DNA from: Streptomyces carminius
Lineage (GTDB): Bacteria > Actinomycetota > Actinomycetes > Streptomycetales > Streptomycetaceae
Length of the DNA: 64,000 nt
Direction of reading: 5' to 3'
NCBI RefSeq assembly: GCF_002794255.1
Contig: NZ_PGGW01000040.1
Span: 148,954-212,953 of the forward strand
In this document: piece after piece, positions 1 through 7,589 of the stretch
Layout of the letters: the number at the start of each line of letters is the position of its first letter
How positions within the stretch are numbered: position 1 is the stretch's first letter
Notes under the pieces: generated by a model
What the model was told of the DNA's origin: nothing
Databases searched by the model: none
The model's input: the letters and a program-made list of their open reading frames with translations, nothing else
Position numbers and translations under genes: made by a program

Positions 1-48
1 CGCAGGCTGTACCGCTTCCCGCCCCCCACCCGGAGAGCCGCCCGATGA
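1..48 (+). CDS. 3' end of an unidentified gene (partial)
   Basis: Frame 1 is open from the window edge to a TGA at 46-48 and encodes about 15 Arg/Pro-rich residues (RRLYRFPPPTRRAAR). The stop overlaps the ATG of the next small gene in an ATGA junction, the usual sign of translational coupling. Too little is visible to name a family; this could also be chance open frame. Confidence 0.4.
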   Translation, partial: RRLYRFPPPTRRAAR

Positions 49-179
49 CCGACACCGAAGCCGAGCCGGAGACGCCGATCGAGACCAGCGCCGGGACCGA
101 GGCGTGCGAACACCCGGAGACCGAGCAGCGCGAGGGCAAGACCCACTGTCGCGCCTGCGCCCGCCAGCTCTACCTCTGA
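45..179 (+). CDS. small Cys/His protein, possible zinc knuckle (44 aa)
   Basis: A 44-residue protein starts at ATG 45 with GGAGAG about 8 bases upstream. The N-terminal half is acidic and low-complexity. The C-terminal half has C21, H23, C35 and C38 in a C-x-H-x11-C-x2-C arrangement, which could bind one zinc ion. The ATGA overlap with the upstream frame suggests it is co-translated with the gene that ends at 48. Its 3' end overlaps the end of the convergent membrane protein gene by about 10 bases. Function unknown; the motif and start site are the only evidence that it is real. Confidence 0.55.
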   Translation: MTDTEAEPETPIETSAGTEACEHPETEQREGKTHCRACARQLYL

Positions 180-646
180 GGCGCGGCCGCCGTGGGCGCC
201 GGAGCTGCCGGGCCCGTGGCGGCGAGGATGCCGCAGGCGACGGCGGTCAGGCCGAGGAGGGCCACGGCCGGGTTGACGTACCCCGGGACGACGGGGGCGT
301 CGTACGCGCCGCCGCCGGTGAGCCCGCACTCGAAGCGGAGCGGTACGTAGCTCACGCGGTAGCCGTCGACGTGGGACGCGGCCTGTGCGTCGGCGGTGTG
401 GCACGGCCGGAGCGGGGAGGAGTCGGTTCCGCCGTCCTCCGCCTCCGCCACCGCGCCCGCCAGGTGAAGCAGTCCCCACACGTACAGGGTCACGGCGCCC
501 ACGCCGGCGAGGAGGGCCGCCGCGCGCAGCCGCTCCCGGCGGGAGTGCCGCCTGGCTCCGCGTATCCCCCTGAGCCCGCGCACCACGAGGAACACGGTGG
601 CGATCACTCCGGTCAGCAGGGCGGCGAGCAGCACGAGGAACTGCAC
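170..646 (-). CDS. small membrane protein of unknown function
   Basis: 158 residues. Hydrophobic stretches lie at about residues 1-24, 43-66 and 125-150, with a basic Arg-rich loop between the first two (inside by the positive-inside rule). A polar loop of about 55 residues containing two cysteines sits between the second and third segments, probably outside. The start is GTG 646 with AAGGA upstream. No family recognised. It converges on the small Cys/His gene and its 5' side faces the DUF6924 gene. Confidence 0.6.
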   Translation of the reverse strand: MQFLVLLAALLTGVIATVFLVVRGLRGIRGARRHSRRERLRAAALLAGVGAVTLYVWGLLHLAGAVAEAEDGGTDSSPLRPCHTADAQAASHVDGYRVSYVPLRFECGLTGGGAYDAPVVPGYVNPAVALLGLTAVACGILAATGPAAPAPTAAAPQR

Positions 647-823
647 AAGGCGTCCTTGGCGGTTGGCGGGACGGGGCCGGGCCCCGCCAACCTACCCGGG
701 CTCGCCCGGTGCCGGCCCGTCACACGGCAGTGCGGCTGAACCTGCTCTCCGGCCGGGGCGTCCTCCCTGGTGATCGCCGTGGCCGCGGGCCGCGGACACC
801 GTCACGCTCCGGAGGATTCCCCC

Positions 824-1354
824 ATGAACCTGCTGCCCTTCGACGACGAGAGCACCCTGCTGGTGCGGACGGACTTCTCCGACCAGAGTGCGTGGGAGGC
901 CCTCAGGAGAGCATGTCAGGAGGGGCTGGACGATGTGACCCGGATGTGCTTCGTGGACGACCCCGCCCATGAGGGCGCCACCGTCGAGCAGTTGCTGGAA
1001 CTGGTCAGCGAGGAGGAGACGTTCGTCCTCGTCGCCGACCACGTCGCCCTGTCGCAGGACGACGCCCCGCTCCTCGCCGTCGACACCTTCCAGGACTCCG
1101 AGGACGAGGATGACGAAGGGGAGGAAGAGGAGGAAGAGGAGGCGTGGGAAGGGTACGGGCAGGCCCTCCGGGTCGGCCTGACCGGGCTCCGCAGTGTCGT
1201 GGTCAACCTCTCCCTCGCCAACACGGACTTCGAGGAGTTCGCCGAGAGCGCCGACGCGGACGGTGTCTTCCGCGGCATCGACTCCCCCTTCGACGACGGG
1301 AAGGACCAGGAACTGCTGGAGAGCTTCCGGGCGTACCGGCGGGGCGAGGGATAG
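824..1354 (+). CDS. DUF6924-type protein
   Basis: 176 residues from ATG 824, chosen over upstream in-frame codons because CGGAGGA lies 8 bases before it. The opening (LLVRTDFSDQSAWEAL) and the following VLVADHV segment match my memory of the DUF6924 family, common in Streptomyces and of unknown role. An uninterrupted acidic run occupies about residues 91-107 and is probably a disordered linker. No signal peptide or membrane segment, so cytoplasmic. It appears monocistronic. Confidence 0.7.
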   Translation: MNLLPFDDESTLLVRTDFSDQSAWEALRRACQEGLDDVTRMCFVDDPAHEGATVEQLLELVSEEETFVLVADHVALSQDDAPLLAVDTFQDSEDEDDEGEEEEEEEAWEGYGQALRVGLTGLRSVVVNLSLANTDFEEFAESADADGVFRGIDSPFDDGKDQELLESFRAYRRGEG

Positions 1355-1403
1355 GGGCGGCACCCAGCGGCCGGCGCCCCGCCGGGTGCCGCGACGGGGC
1401 GCC

Positions 1404-1435
1404 GGTGAACGGGCGGTGAACCAATGTTGTTCACC
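1404..1435. promoter_or_regulatory. GTTCACC repeats: PHO-box-like element / dyad
   Basis: On the minus strand two GTTCACC heptamers (1404-1410 and 1415-1421) are spaced exactly 11 bases, the period of a Streptomyces PhoP box. A third heptamer lies on the plus strand at 1429-1435 and forms a dyad with 1415-1421 (7-base arms, 7-base spacer). It sits 73-104 bases upstream of the secreted lamin-tail gene. Binding by PhoP is inference; the orientation is opposite to that of the downstream gene. Confidence 0.5.
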
Positions 1436-1507
1436 GTGCAACCATCACGGGGTGTCGTGAGTCATGTACCCGCAGCACCAGTTCGAGATCCTGTGGGGGG
1501 ATTCACC

Positions 1508-2008
1508 GTGCGCAAGCGCTCCGTCATAGCCGTCACCTCCGCCGCCACCGTCGGCGTGCTGGGCTTCCTGGTCGCTCCGCCGGCCCAGGCCGCCGAGTAC
1601 ACCTCGGCGCTGAAGGTCCGCGGTGTCCAGTACGACGCGCCCGGCCGGGACAGCAACAGCTGCTCCTCCGGCAACACGTACCAGGAGTACCTGACGGTCA
1701 AGAACTACTCCCGGACGAAGACCGTGAACCTCCGGGGCCACCTCGTCAAGGACGCCGCCGGGAACCGCTTCGCCTTCCGGGCGAACCACTACCTCCAGCC
1801 CGGCGACCACGTCAGGCTGCGCGGCGGCCACGGCACCGACTCCGACGCGAAGAACGTCGTCTACCGCGACAACTGCAACTTCCTGTGGAACAACGACCGC
1901 GACACCGTCTACCTGGTCAAGCCGACCGGCAGCCGCGCGGACACCCACTCGTACACCAGGAGCGGCTCCGACCGCGACGGCAACGGGTACATCACCTTCC
2001 ACGGCTGA
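1508..2008 (+). CDS. secreted lamin-tail-domain protein
   Basis: 166 residues from GTG 1508, which follows a GGGGGGA ribosome-binding stretch. Residues 1-28 form a signal peptide (basic start, hydrophobic core, AQA cleavage site before AEY). The mature part is a single lamin tail domain (LTD, an immunoglobulin-like beta fold): the paired features TYQEYLTVKNYS, VNLRGHLVKDAAG, LQPGDHVRLRGGHG and WNNDRDTVYL follow the family's order. In bacteria LTDs occur alone or on secreted nucleases and phosphatases; here nothing else is attached. Two cysteines (in NSCSSGN and DNCNF) may form a disulfide. A PHO-box-like element lies upstream. The binding partner is unknown. Confidence 0.8.
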   Translation: MRKRSVIAVTSAATVGVLGFLVAPPAQAAEYTSALKVRGVQYDAPGRDSNSCSSGNTYQEYLTVKNYSRTKTVNLRGHLVKDAAGNRFAFRANHYLQPGDHVRLRGGHGTDSDAKNVVYRDNCNFLWNNDRDTVYLVKPTGSRADTHSYTRSGSDRDGNGYITFHG

Positions 2009-2187
2009 GCCGTACGCGTCCGCGTGTCCCCGCGGCCGGTTCCCTTCCCCCTCCCGGGCGGGACGGAGACCGGGCGCGGGAAGGACGCGCCGGGCAGGGG
2101 CGTTGCGCCATCAGGTGCCCGTACGGCCGTTCCACCGGGCCGGGCGGTGGCTTCCACTGGCTGGACGGCCCTGCGGAGGAGGCGCGC

Positions 2188-3594
2188 ATGCGTGCACATC
2201 GGTCCCGGCACGAGAGCGAGGACGAGCGGCGGCGCCGGACCGCCGAGGCGGCCGCACGGCAGACGCCCGCCTCCGGCGGCGGGACCGCCGCCGACGCCGT
2301 GCTGGCGCTCCAGAGCCAGGCCGGGAACGCGGCGGTGTCGCGGATGGTGGCAGAGCAGCGGAACGAGCACGGGGCCGGCCACGGTCAGGAGGCTCCCGTC
2401 CAGCGTTCGGCGGCGGCCTCCGGCGGCCCGCCCGTGGTCCAGCGCATGGACGAGGACGAGGAGCTGGTCCGGAATCCGCCGGGGCCCTCCACCCGGGTGC
2501 GCGGGCCCCGCAGGAGCCACAAGGACGGCCGTACGCCCAACAAGCTGACCGCCGCCGAGTGGAACTCCCTGCCGGCGGAGGTCCGGAACAACACCACCAA
2601 GGAGCGTCTGGAGATCGACGAGGACCCGCAGACCCTCCAGGAACAGAACCCGGCACTGCACTACACACTGGGCGGCCTCAGTCGGCTGACCCCGGGTGTG
2701 CCGTGGGCGGCGGGCCGCTCCGGCGTGGTGGAGGGCCTCGGGCGCAACGACCCGGGCACGGCCGGCTACTGGGCCGGGCAGGACGCCCGCGACCAGCAGA
2801 TGGGGCAGGCCGCACGGGCCACCCGCGACGCTTACACGGAGACCCCGGAGGACCGCGGCCGGCGCCACGCGGACGTGGACGCGAAGCTGGCCGGTTCCCA
2901 GGACGCGATGGGCGACCTGCGCACGCTGCTGGCGGACTACGAGGGCGTGGCCATCGGCGTGGCCAGCCACAGCGGGGCGGAGATCTGGAAGTTCCTCACC
3001 ACCAACATGGCGGAGATCAAGGCCGCCGGGGTGAACACCGTCTACCTGGAGAGCATCCGGGAGGACAGCTACCAGGCCCATGTCGACGCGTTCCTGGGCG
3101 GCGGGCCGATGCCCCCGGAACTCCAGGCCTTCGTCACCCGCTACGACGGCAGCATGAGCCTCGGCGCGAACGGGCTGGGGTCGCTGCTGACGGCCGCCAA
3201 GGCGCAGGGCATGCGGGTCAAGGGGCTGGACGGCCGCCCGGCCCGGCGGCCGGCCACGGCCATTCCCGCGAACACCCTGTTCCAGCGCGCCGCCACCATG
3301 AACACCTACGCCGACCAGGTCGTCACCAGGGACCGCCGCCGCTCCTCGGCGGAGGGCCGCTACCTCATGGAGGTGGGGAGCTCCCACACCGGCATGCACC
3401 CGGGGCCGGAGGAGGACATGCAGGTGTACGGCACGGATTTCCGGCAGGGGGAGGAGTTCCCCGGCGTGGACGACCTGCGGGGAATCCCGGCGGTCGAGTA
3501 CCGCAAGGAGAAGAGGCGGAAGGAGACGCCGGGGGAGGAAGGGGGAGAGGAGGAGGCCGTGGAGCGCTTCCGGCGGCTGCCGGGGAACTCCTGA
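2188..3594 (+). CDS. candidate injection-system effector with TIKI/ChaN-like domain
   Basis: 468 residues from ATG 2188 (GGAGGA 7 bases upstream). Residues 41-53 carry LQSQAGNAAVSRM, the LQ..xGNxAVxRL signature seen near the N-terminus of proteins associated with extracellular contractile injection systems; QRS and QRM motifs follow at about 72-87. Residues 250-410 resemble the membrane-targeted effector domain of Pasteurella-type toxins and the TIKI/ChaN/EreA fold: VAIGVASHSG (H261), FLTTNMAEIKAAGVNTVYLE (E288) and a later EVGSSH (H400). The usual GExH glutamate before the first His is missing, so catalysis may be altered. No signal peptide; no injection-system genes lie nearby. The C-terminus is rich in Lys and Glu. 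Role inferred from family likeness only. Confidence 0.6.
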   Translation: MRAHRSRHESEDERRRRTAEAAARQTPASGGGTAADAVLALQSQAGNAAVSRMVAEQRNEHGAGHGQEAPVQRSAAASGGPPVVQRMDEDEELVRNPPGPSTRVRGPRRSHKDGRTPNKLTAAEWNSLPAEVRNNTTKERLEIDEDPQTLQEQNPALHYTLGGLSRLTPGVPWAAGRSGVVEGLGRNDPGTAGYWAGQDARDQQMGQAARATRDAYTETPEDRGRRHADVDAKLAGSQDAMGDLRTLLADYEGVAIGVASHSGAEIWKFLTTNMAEIKAAGVNTVYLESIREDSYQAHVDAFLGGGPMPPELQAFVTRYDGSMSLGANGLGSLLTAAKAQGMRVKGLDGRPARRPATAIPANTLFQRAATMNTYADQVVTRDRRRSSAEGRYLMEVGSSHTGMHPGPEEDMQVYGTDFRQGEEFPGVDDLRGIPAVEYRKEKRRKETPGEEGGEEEAVERFRRLPGNS

Positions 3595-3665
3595 CCGCAG
3601 GCCGGTTCCGGTTCCGGCCCCGGTTGTGGTCCCCGTCCCGCCCCGGCCCGGACGGCCGGACACCC

Positions 3666-6080
3666 TCAGAGCGTCTCGCTGAGGGTGTCCGCGATGCGGC
3701 GGCGGGCCAGGCGGGCGGCGGGGAGGACGGAGACGGCGACCGCGCCCAGTACGGCCGCCACCGCCACCAGGGCCAGGGCGCCCGGGTGCGGGGGCGCGGC
3801 GATGCCCGCGCCGACGCCGCCGGCCCGGCCCTGGGCGTCGATCAGCCAGTTCGCGGCGGGGACGCCCACCGCCGTGCCGAGCAGGGCGGCGGCCAGGGCG
3901 GTGAAGCCGGTGGACGCCACGACCACGCCCGCTATCTGGCGGTGCGTCAGGCCGACGGCCTTGAGGGCCAGCAGATCGCGGCGGCGGTCGCGGACCCGGG
4001 CGCCGATGACGGTGGACAGTTCGGCGAGGCCGATCAGGGCGAGCACCAGCACCAGGCCGAGGACGACGCCGCGTACGGCGGAGAGGCCGTCGGCGGGGTT
4101 GGCGACCTGGCGGGCCTCCAGCCGCCCGCCGGAGGCGGCCGTCAGCTCGGCGCCGACCTCGGCCGCGTCGGCGCCGTCGCGCAGCACGAGCTGGTGGAAG
4201 CCGGGTCCGGCGGTGCCGTTCTCGCGGAGGTTGTCCAGGGAGGTGGCGATGATCCGGCCGCCGTCGTCGGGCTCGATGCTGCGGCCGGTGATGTGGAGGA
4301 TCTGCGGGCGGCCCTGGACCGTCATCCGCACCCAGTCGCCGACGCGTACGTCCAGCAGGTCCAGCAGGCCCTGTCCGGCGACCGCCTCGTCCGGGCCGTG
4401 CGGGGCGCGGCCCTCGGCGAGGGCGAACGGGTAGGGGGCGGCGTCGGTGCCCAGGCCGCGCAGGGTGATGGTGCCGGTCTGGCCGGGGACCAGGGCCTCG
4501 ACCTCCGCGCCGGGGTGGACGGCGGTGACGGCGGGGTGGCCGGTCAGCAGCTCGCGCAGTTCGGGGGCGAGGGCGGCGCCGGGGTCGGCGGAGGCGCCGG
4601 GACCGGTGCGGGCGTCGGGGGTGCCGGGGGTGGTGTCGCGCACGGTGAGCGCGGCGGGCAGGCCGACCTCCCCGGGGTGGCTCTCGAAGCGGTCCAGGGT
4701 GGCCCAGGTGCCCAGCGCGATGGTGACCATCAGCAGCGGTACGGCCAGCCGCCCCACGTCGGCCAGGAAGCGGGCCCGGCCGGCGAAGGCGCCGCGCCAG
4801 CCCAGCACCAGGGCGGTCGGCAGCCGGCGGACGCCCAGCAGGCGCCGCTCCACGGCGGTGAGCGCGCCCAGGCCGCGCGGCGCGGCCGTACGCGCCACCG
4901 GCACCGGCGGTACCCGGCCCGCGCGCCAGGCGGCGAGTGAGGTGACGGCGGCGATGAACAGCACCGCGGCGCCGGTGGTGCGCAGCACCGTCCAGGTGTG
5001 GCCGGGCAGTTGCCGCCACACCCGGACGGCCTCCCCGATGCGGCCGGGCACGTACGGGCCCAGCAGCTCGGTGACGGCCGCGCCGCAGGCGACGCCGAGC
5101 AGGGCGAAGCCCAGGTGCTGGACGAGGAAGGCCCGCACCACCTGGGCGGGGGTGAAGCCGACGGCCTTGAGCACGGAGATGTCCCGGAGCTGGCCCCGGA
5201 CGCGGGCGGAGATCGCCGCGGCGACCGCCAGCGCGGCGGCGAGCAGCGCCCCGAGTCCGAACAGGCCGAGCAGCAGGCCGAGGAGCCGGTTGTCGCTCTC
5301 GGCGTCGGCGCGGGCCTGCTGCCAGCGGGTCACCTGGGTGATCTGGTCGGCGCCGAGCAGGGTGACCGCCCGCTGGACGGTGTAGTCGGTGTCGCCGGGG
5401 TCGGCCAGCCGGAGTCCGACGGTCTGGCCGGTGCGGTCGGGTGCGGGCGCGAGGGCGCGCAGGGCGCGGGGGGAGAGCCAGCCGGTGCCGGGGGTCTCGC
5501 CGGGGGTGTAGCGGGGTTCGGCGGTGTCGGCGACGCCCACCACGCGCAGGGTGTGCGGCGCGGTGCCGGTGCCACCACCACTGCCGGTGCCGGTGCCGGT
5601 GCCGGTGCCGGTGCCGGTGCCGCGGACGGTGAGCGTGTCGCCGGTCTCCGCCCACAGGGCCCGGGCCAGGGAGGACTCCAGGACGATCTCGTCGGGTGCG
5701 GTGGCGCGCGTCCAGCGGCCCGAGGTGAGCCGCGGGCGGCTGACCTCCGGGGGATGGGGGCCGGTGGCCCGCAGTTCGGCGCCCGCCCGGGCGCCGCCCA
5801 GTCCGACGGTGGCGCGGACGGTGCGGAAGGGTCCGGAGACGCCCTCGACGCCGTCCAGGCCGGTGAGCTTCCCCGTCTCGGCGCCGGCCCTGGTGTGGAG
5901 CCACACATGGGCGCCCTCGGACTGGGTGAAGATCCGCTGCCAGGGGTCGGCGGCGTAGGAGAACAGCGCCCCGGCGAGCAGCAGCGAGGCGGTGATCCCG
6001 ACGGTGGCCAGGACGGTGAACAGCGTCTCGCCGCGGTGTGCCCGCAGGTCGGCGTGGGCCCAGCGCAGGGTGGCGCGCAT
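3666..6080 (-). CDS. FtsX/MacB-type ABC transporter permease
   Basis: 804 residues from ATG 6080. An N-terminal membrane segment (about 20-45) is followed by a large extracytoplasmic domain, a three-helix FtsX block near 225-345, a second segment with a second extracytoplasmic domain, and a C-terminal FtsX block. Duplicated motifs (ISVLKAVGFTPAQVV and LLALKAVGLTHRQIA) mark the two halves, as in the LolC/MacB-like permeases that work with a LolD-like ATPase. It lies 6 bases after the ATPase gene and forms an operon with it and the PadR regulator. Likely exports a drug, lipid or peptide; the substrate cannot be read. A Thr-Gly repeat (about residues 154-166) comes from a hexanucleotide repeat. 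Confidence 0.9.
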   Translation of the reverse strand: MRATLRWAHADLRAHRGETLFTVLATVGITASLLLAGALFSYAADPWQRIFTQSEGAHVWLHTRAGAETGKLTGLDGVEGVSGPFRTVRATVGLGGARAGAELRATGPHPPEVSRPRLTSGRWTRATAPDEIVLESSLARALWAETGDTLTVRGTGTGTGTGTGTGSGGGTGTAPHTLRVVGVADTAEPRYTPGETPGTGWLSPRALRALAPAPDRTGQTVGLRLADPGDTDYTVQRAVTLLGADQITQVTRWQQARADAESDNRLLGLLLGLFGLGALLAAALAVAAAISARVRGQLRDISVLKAVGFTPAQVVRAFLVQHLGFALLGVACGAAVTELLGPYVPGRIGEAVRVWRQLPGHTWTVLRTTGAAVLFIAAVTSLAAWRAGRVPPVPVARTAAPRGLGALTAVERRLLGVRRLPTALVLGWRGAFAGRARFLADVGRLAVPLLMVTIALGTWATLDRFESHPGEVGLPAALTVRDTTPGTPDARTGPGASADPGAALAPELRELLTGHPAVTAVHPGAEVEALVPGQTGTITLRGLGTDAAPYPFALAEGRAPHGPDEAVAGQGLLDLLDVRVGDWVRMTVQGRPQILHITGRSIEPDDGGRIIATSLDNLRENGTAGPGFHQLVLRDGADAAEVGAELTAASGGRLEARQVANPADGLSAVRGVVLGLVLVLALIGLAELSTVIGARVRDRRRDLLALKAVGLTHRQIAGVVVASTGFTALAAALLGTAVGVPAANWLIDAQGRAGGVGAGIAAPPHPGALALVAVAAVLGAVAVSVLPAARLARRRIADTLSETL
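5583..5618 (+). repeat. GCCGGT hexanucleotide repeat, six units, inside the permease gene
   Basis: Six perfect GCCGGT units run from 5583 to 5618, followed by a partial one; two related units lie at about 5562-5573. Read on the minus strand they encode alternating Thr-Gly in the first extracytoplasmic domain. Because the unit is 6 bases, slippage would change linker length without breaking the frame. Confidence 0.9.
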
Positions 6081-6086
6081 GCGTCC

Positions 6087-6926
6087 TCAGTCCCTGAGTT
6101 CCAGTACGCCGGCCACGCCGCCGCCGCGCCGTCCGGGGCGGGCGGCGGCACCGGGGGCTCCCGGCTCCAGGGCGGCGTCGTCGGCTATCCGGCCGTCGAA
6201 GAAGCTGATCACCCGGTCGGCGGCGCTGGCCATCCGGGCGTCATGGGTGACCAGCACGATCGTCTGGCCGCGGGCGTGGAAGCGGGAGAGCAGCCGCAGC
6301 ACCTCGCGGGTGCCCCGGCTGTCCAGGCTGCCGGCGGGTTCGTCGGCCAGCAGCAGGTCGGGCTGGTTGACCAGGGCGCGGGCCAGGGCGACGCGCTGCT
6401 GCTCACCGCCGGACAGCTCGCCGGGCATGCTGCGCTCCTTGCCGGTCAGGCCGAGCTCGGCGAGGAGTTCGGCGCGGTCGGCGCGGGCCCGCTTCGGGCC
6501 GCGGCCGGCCAGCAGGGCGGGGAGTTCGACGTTGTCGGCGACGGTGAGGTTGGAGACGAGGTTGAAGAACTGGAAGACGATGCCGATGCGACGGCGGCGC
6601 AGCACCGCCCAGCGGGCCTCGCCGTAGGGGTCCAGGCAGGCGCCGTCGAACCAGATGCGTCCGCTGTCGGGTTTCTGGAGGCCGCCGAGCAGGTGCAGCA
6701 GGGTGGACTTGCCCGCGCCGGAGGGGCCGGTGACGGCGACGAACTCGCCGCGTTCCACGGTCAGGTCCACGCCCCGTACGGCCGTCACCGGGGCGCCCTC
6801 GCCGTGGTGGGTCTTGACCAGGCCCTCGGCGCGGACGATGGGGGGCGCGGCGGGCTCCGGCCCGGCGGGCTCCGGCGGCGGGTCGGCGGGCGCGGCGGGC
6901 TCGGCGGGGCGGCCGGTGCGGGTCAA
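6087..6926 (-). CDS. ABC exporter ATP-binding protein (LolD/MacB class)
   Basis: 279 residues. Walker A is GPSGAGKS (67-74), the Q-loop is in VFQFFN (about 118-123), the signature LSGGEQQR (171-178), Walker B LLLADEP (191-197) and the switch His is in VTHDAR. An extra 30-residue Ala/Pro-rich N-terminus precedes the usual start. The apparent initiator is TTG 6926, overlapping the TGA of the padR gene; no ATG or GTG lies between it and the conserved core, so coupled initiation at TTG is likely. Partner of the downstream FtsX-type permease; cytoplasmic face of the membrane. Confidence 0.93.
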   Translation of the reverse strand: MTRTGRPAEPAAPADPPPEPAGPEPAAPPIVRAEGLVKTHHGEGAPVTAVRGVDLTVERGEFVAVTGPSGAGKSTLLHLLGGLQKPDSGRIWFDGACLDPYGEARWAVLRRRRIGIVFQFFNLVSNLTVADNVELPALLAGRGPKRARADRAELLAELGLTGKERSMPGELSGGEQQRVALARALVNQPDLLLADEPAGSLDSRGTREVLRLLSRFHARGQTIVLVTHDARMASAADRVISFFDGRIADDAALEPGAPGAAARPGRRGGGVAGVLELRD

Positions 6927-7429
6927 TCCAACTCCTCCTGACAGCGTTCCAGCCAGTCGAGGTCGGCCTGGAGGTGCAGTATCGCGCCCTCGATCAGCAG
7001 TTGCGCCACCCGGTTGTCCCGGTCCTCGGCGGCGGCCAGCCTCGACAGGGCGCGCATGGTGTTGAGGTACTGGCGGCGCTGCTTGTTGATCAGGGTGAGC
7101 TGGTCGGCCAGGCCGGTCCGCGGGGCGAGGGCGAGCTTCATGAAGAACTCGTCGCGCACCCGCGGCTCGTCGGTCGGCTCCTCGAACCAGGCCAGCACCG
7201 CCTCGCGGCCCGCCTCGGTGAGCCGGTAGATCCGCTTGTTGGGCCGGGCGGACTGGGAGACGTCCTCGCCCTCGATCAGGCCGGCCTTCTCCAGGCGGCC
7301 CAGGGTGACGTAGATCTGGCCGACGTTCGGCTGGGGGTAGGCGGCGCCCAGGAGCTTCTCGAGGGCCTGCTTCAGCTCGTACCCGTGGGCGGGGCCGGCC
7401 GCGAGGAGGGCCAGGAGCGGCAGACGCAC
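6923..7429 (-). CDS. PadR-family transcriptional regulator
   Basis: 168 residues from GTG 7429, chosen because GGAGAGG precedes it; upstream codons encode a low-complexity Arg/Asn-rich stretch. The winged helix (about 1-80) contains LLAAGPAHGYELKQ and QIYVTLGRLEKAGLI, typical of PadR. A helical C-terminal half (DQLTLINKQRRQYLNTM...) should form the dimer. First gene of an operon with the ABC exporter, so it probably represses that exporter and responds to a compound the pump removes, as LmrR-like PadR proteins do. The ligand is unknown. Confidence 0.9.
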   Translation of the reverse strand: MRLPLLALLAAGPAHGYELKQALEKLLGAAYPQPNVGQIYVTLGRLEKAGLIEGEDVSQSARPNKRIYRLTEAGREAVLAWFEEPTDEPRVRDEFFMKLALAPRTGLADQLTLINKQRRQYLNTMRALSRLAAAEDRDNRVAQLLIEGAILHLQADLDWLERCQEELD

Positions 7430-7589
7430 GCGCCCTCTCCTTCCTCCCCGTTCGTTCCGGTTCCGGTTCCGCTTCTCGGTGCCGGGCGGTCGGCCGGCGG
7501 TCGGTCGGCGTCTAGTATCGCCCATGCCCGACGGGTGAATACGGGCTGTTCGGCGCCCGACGGCGAGACCGGTGCACGGGGAGGGACCT

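Noticed and set aside
1909..5904. A 1331-residue minus-strand frame spanning several genes
   Set aside because: It is an Arg/Pro-rich shadow frame antisense to the effector gene and out of frame with the ABC permease; it has no domain and conflicts with well-supported genes.
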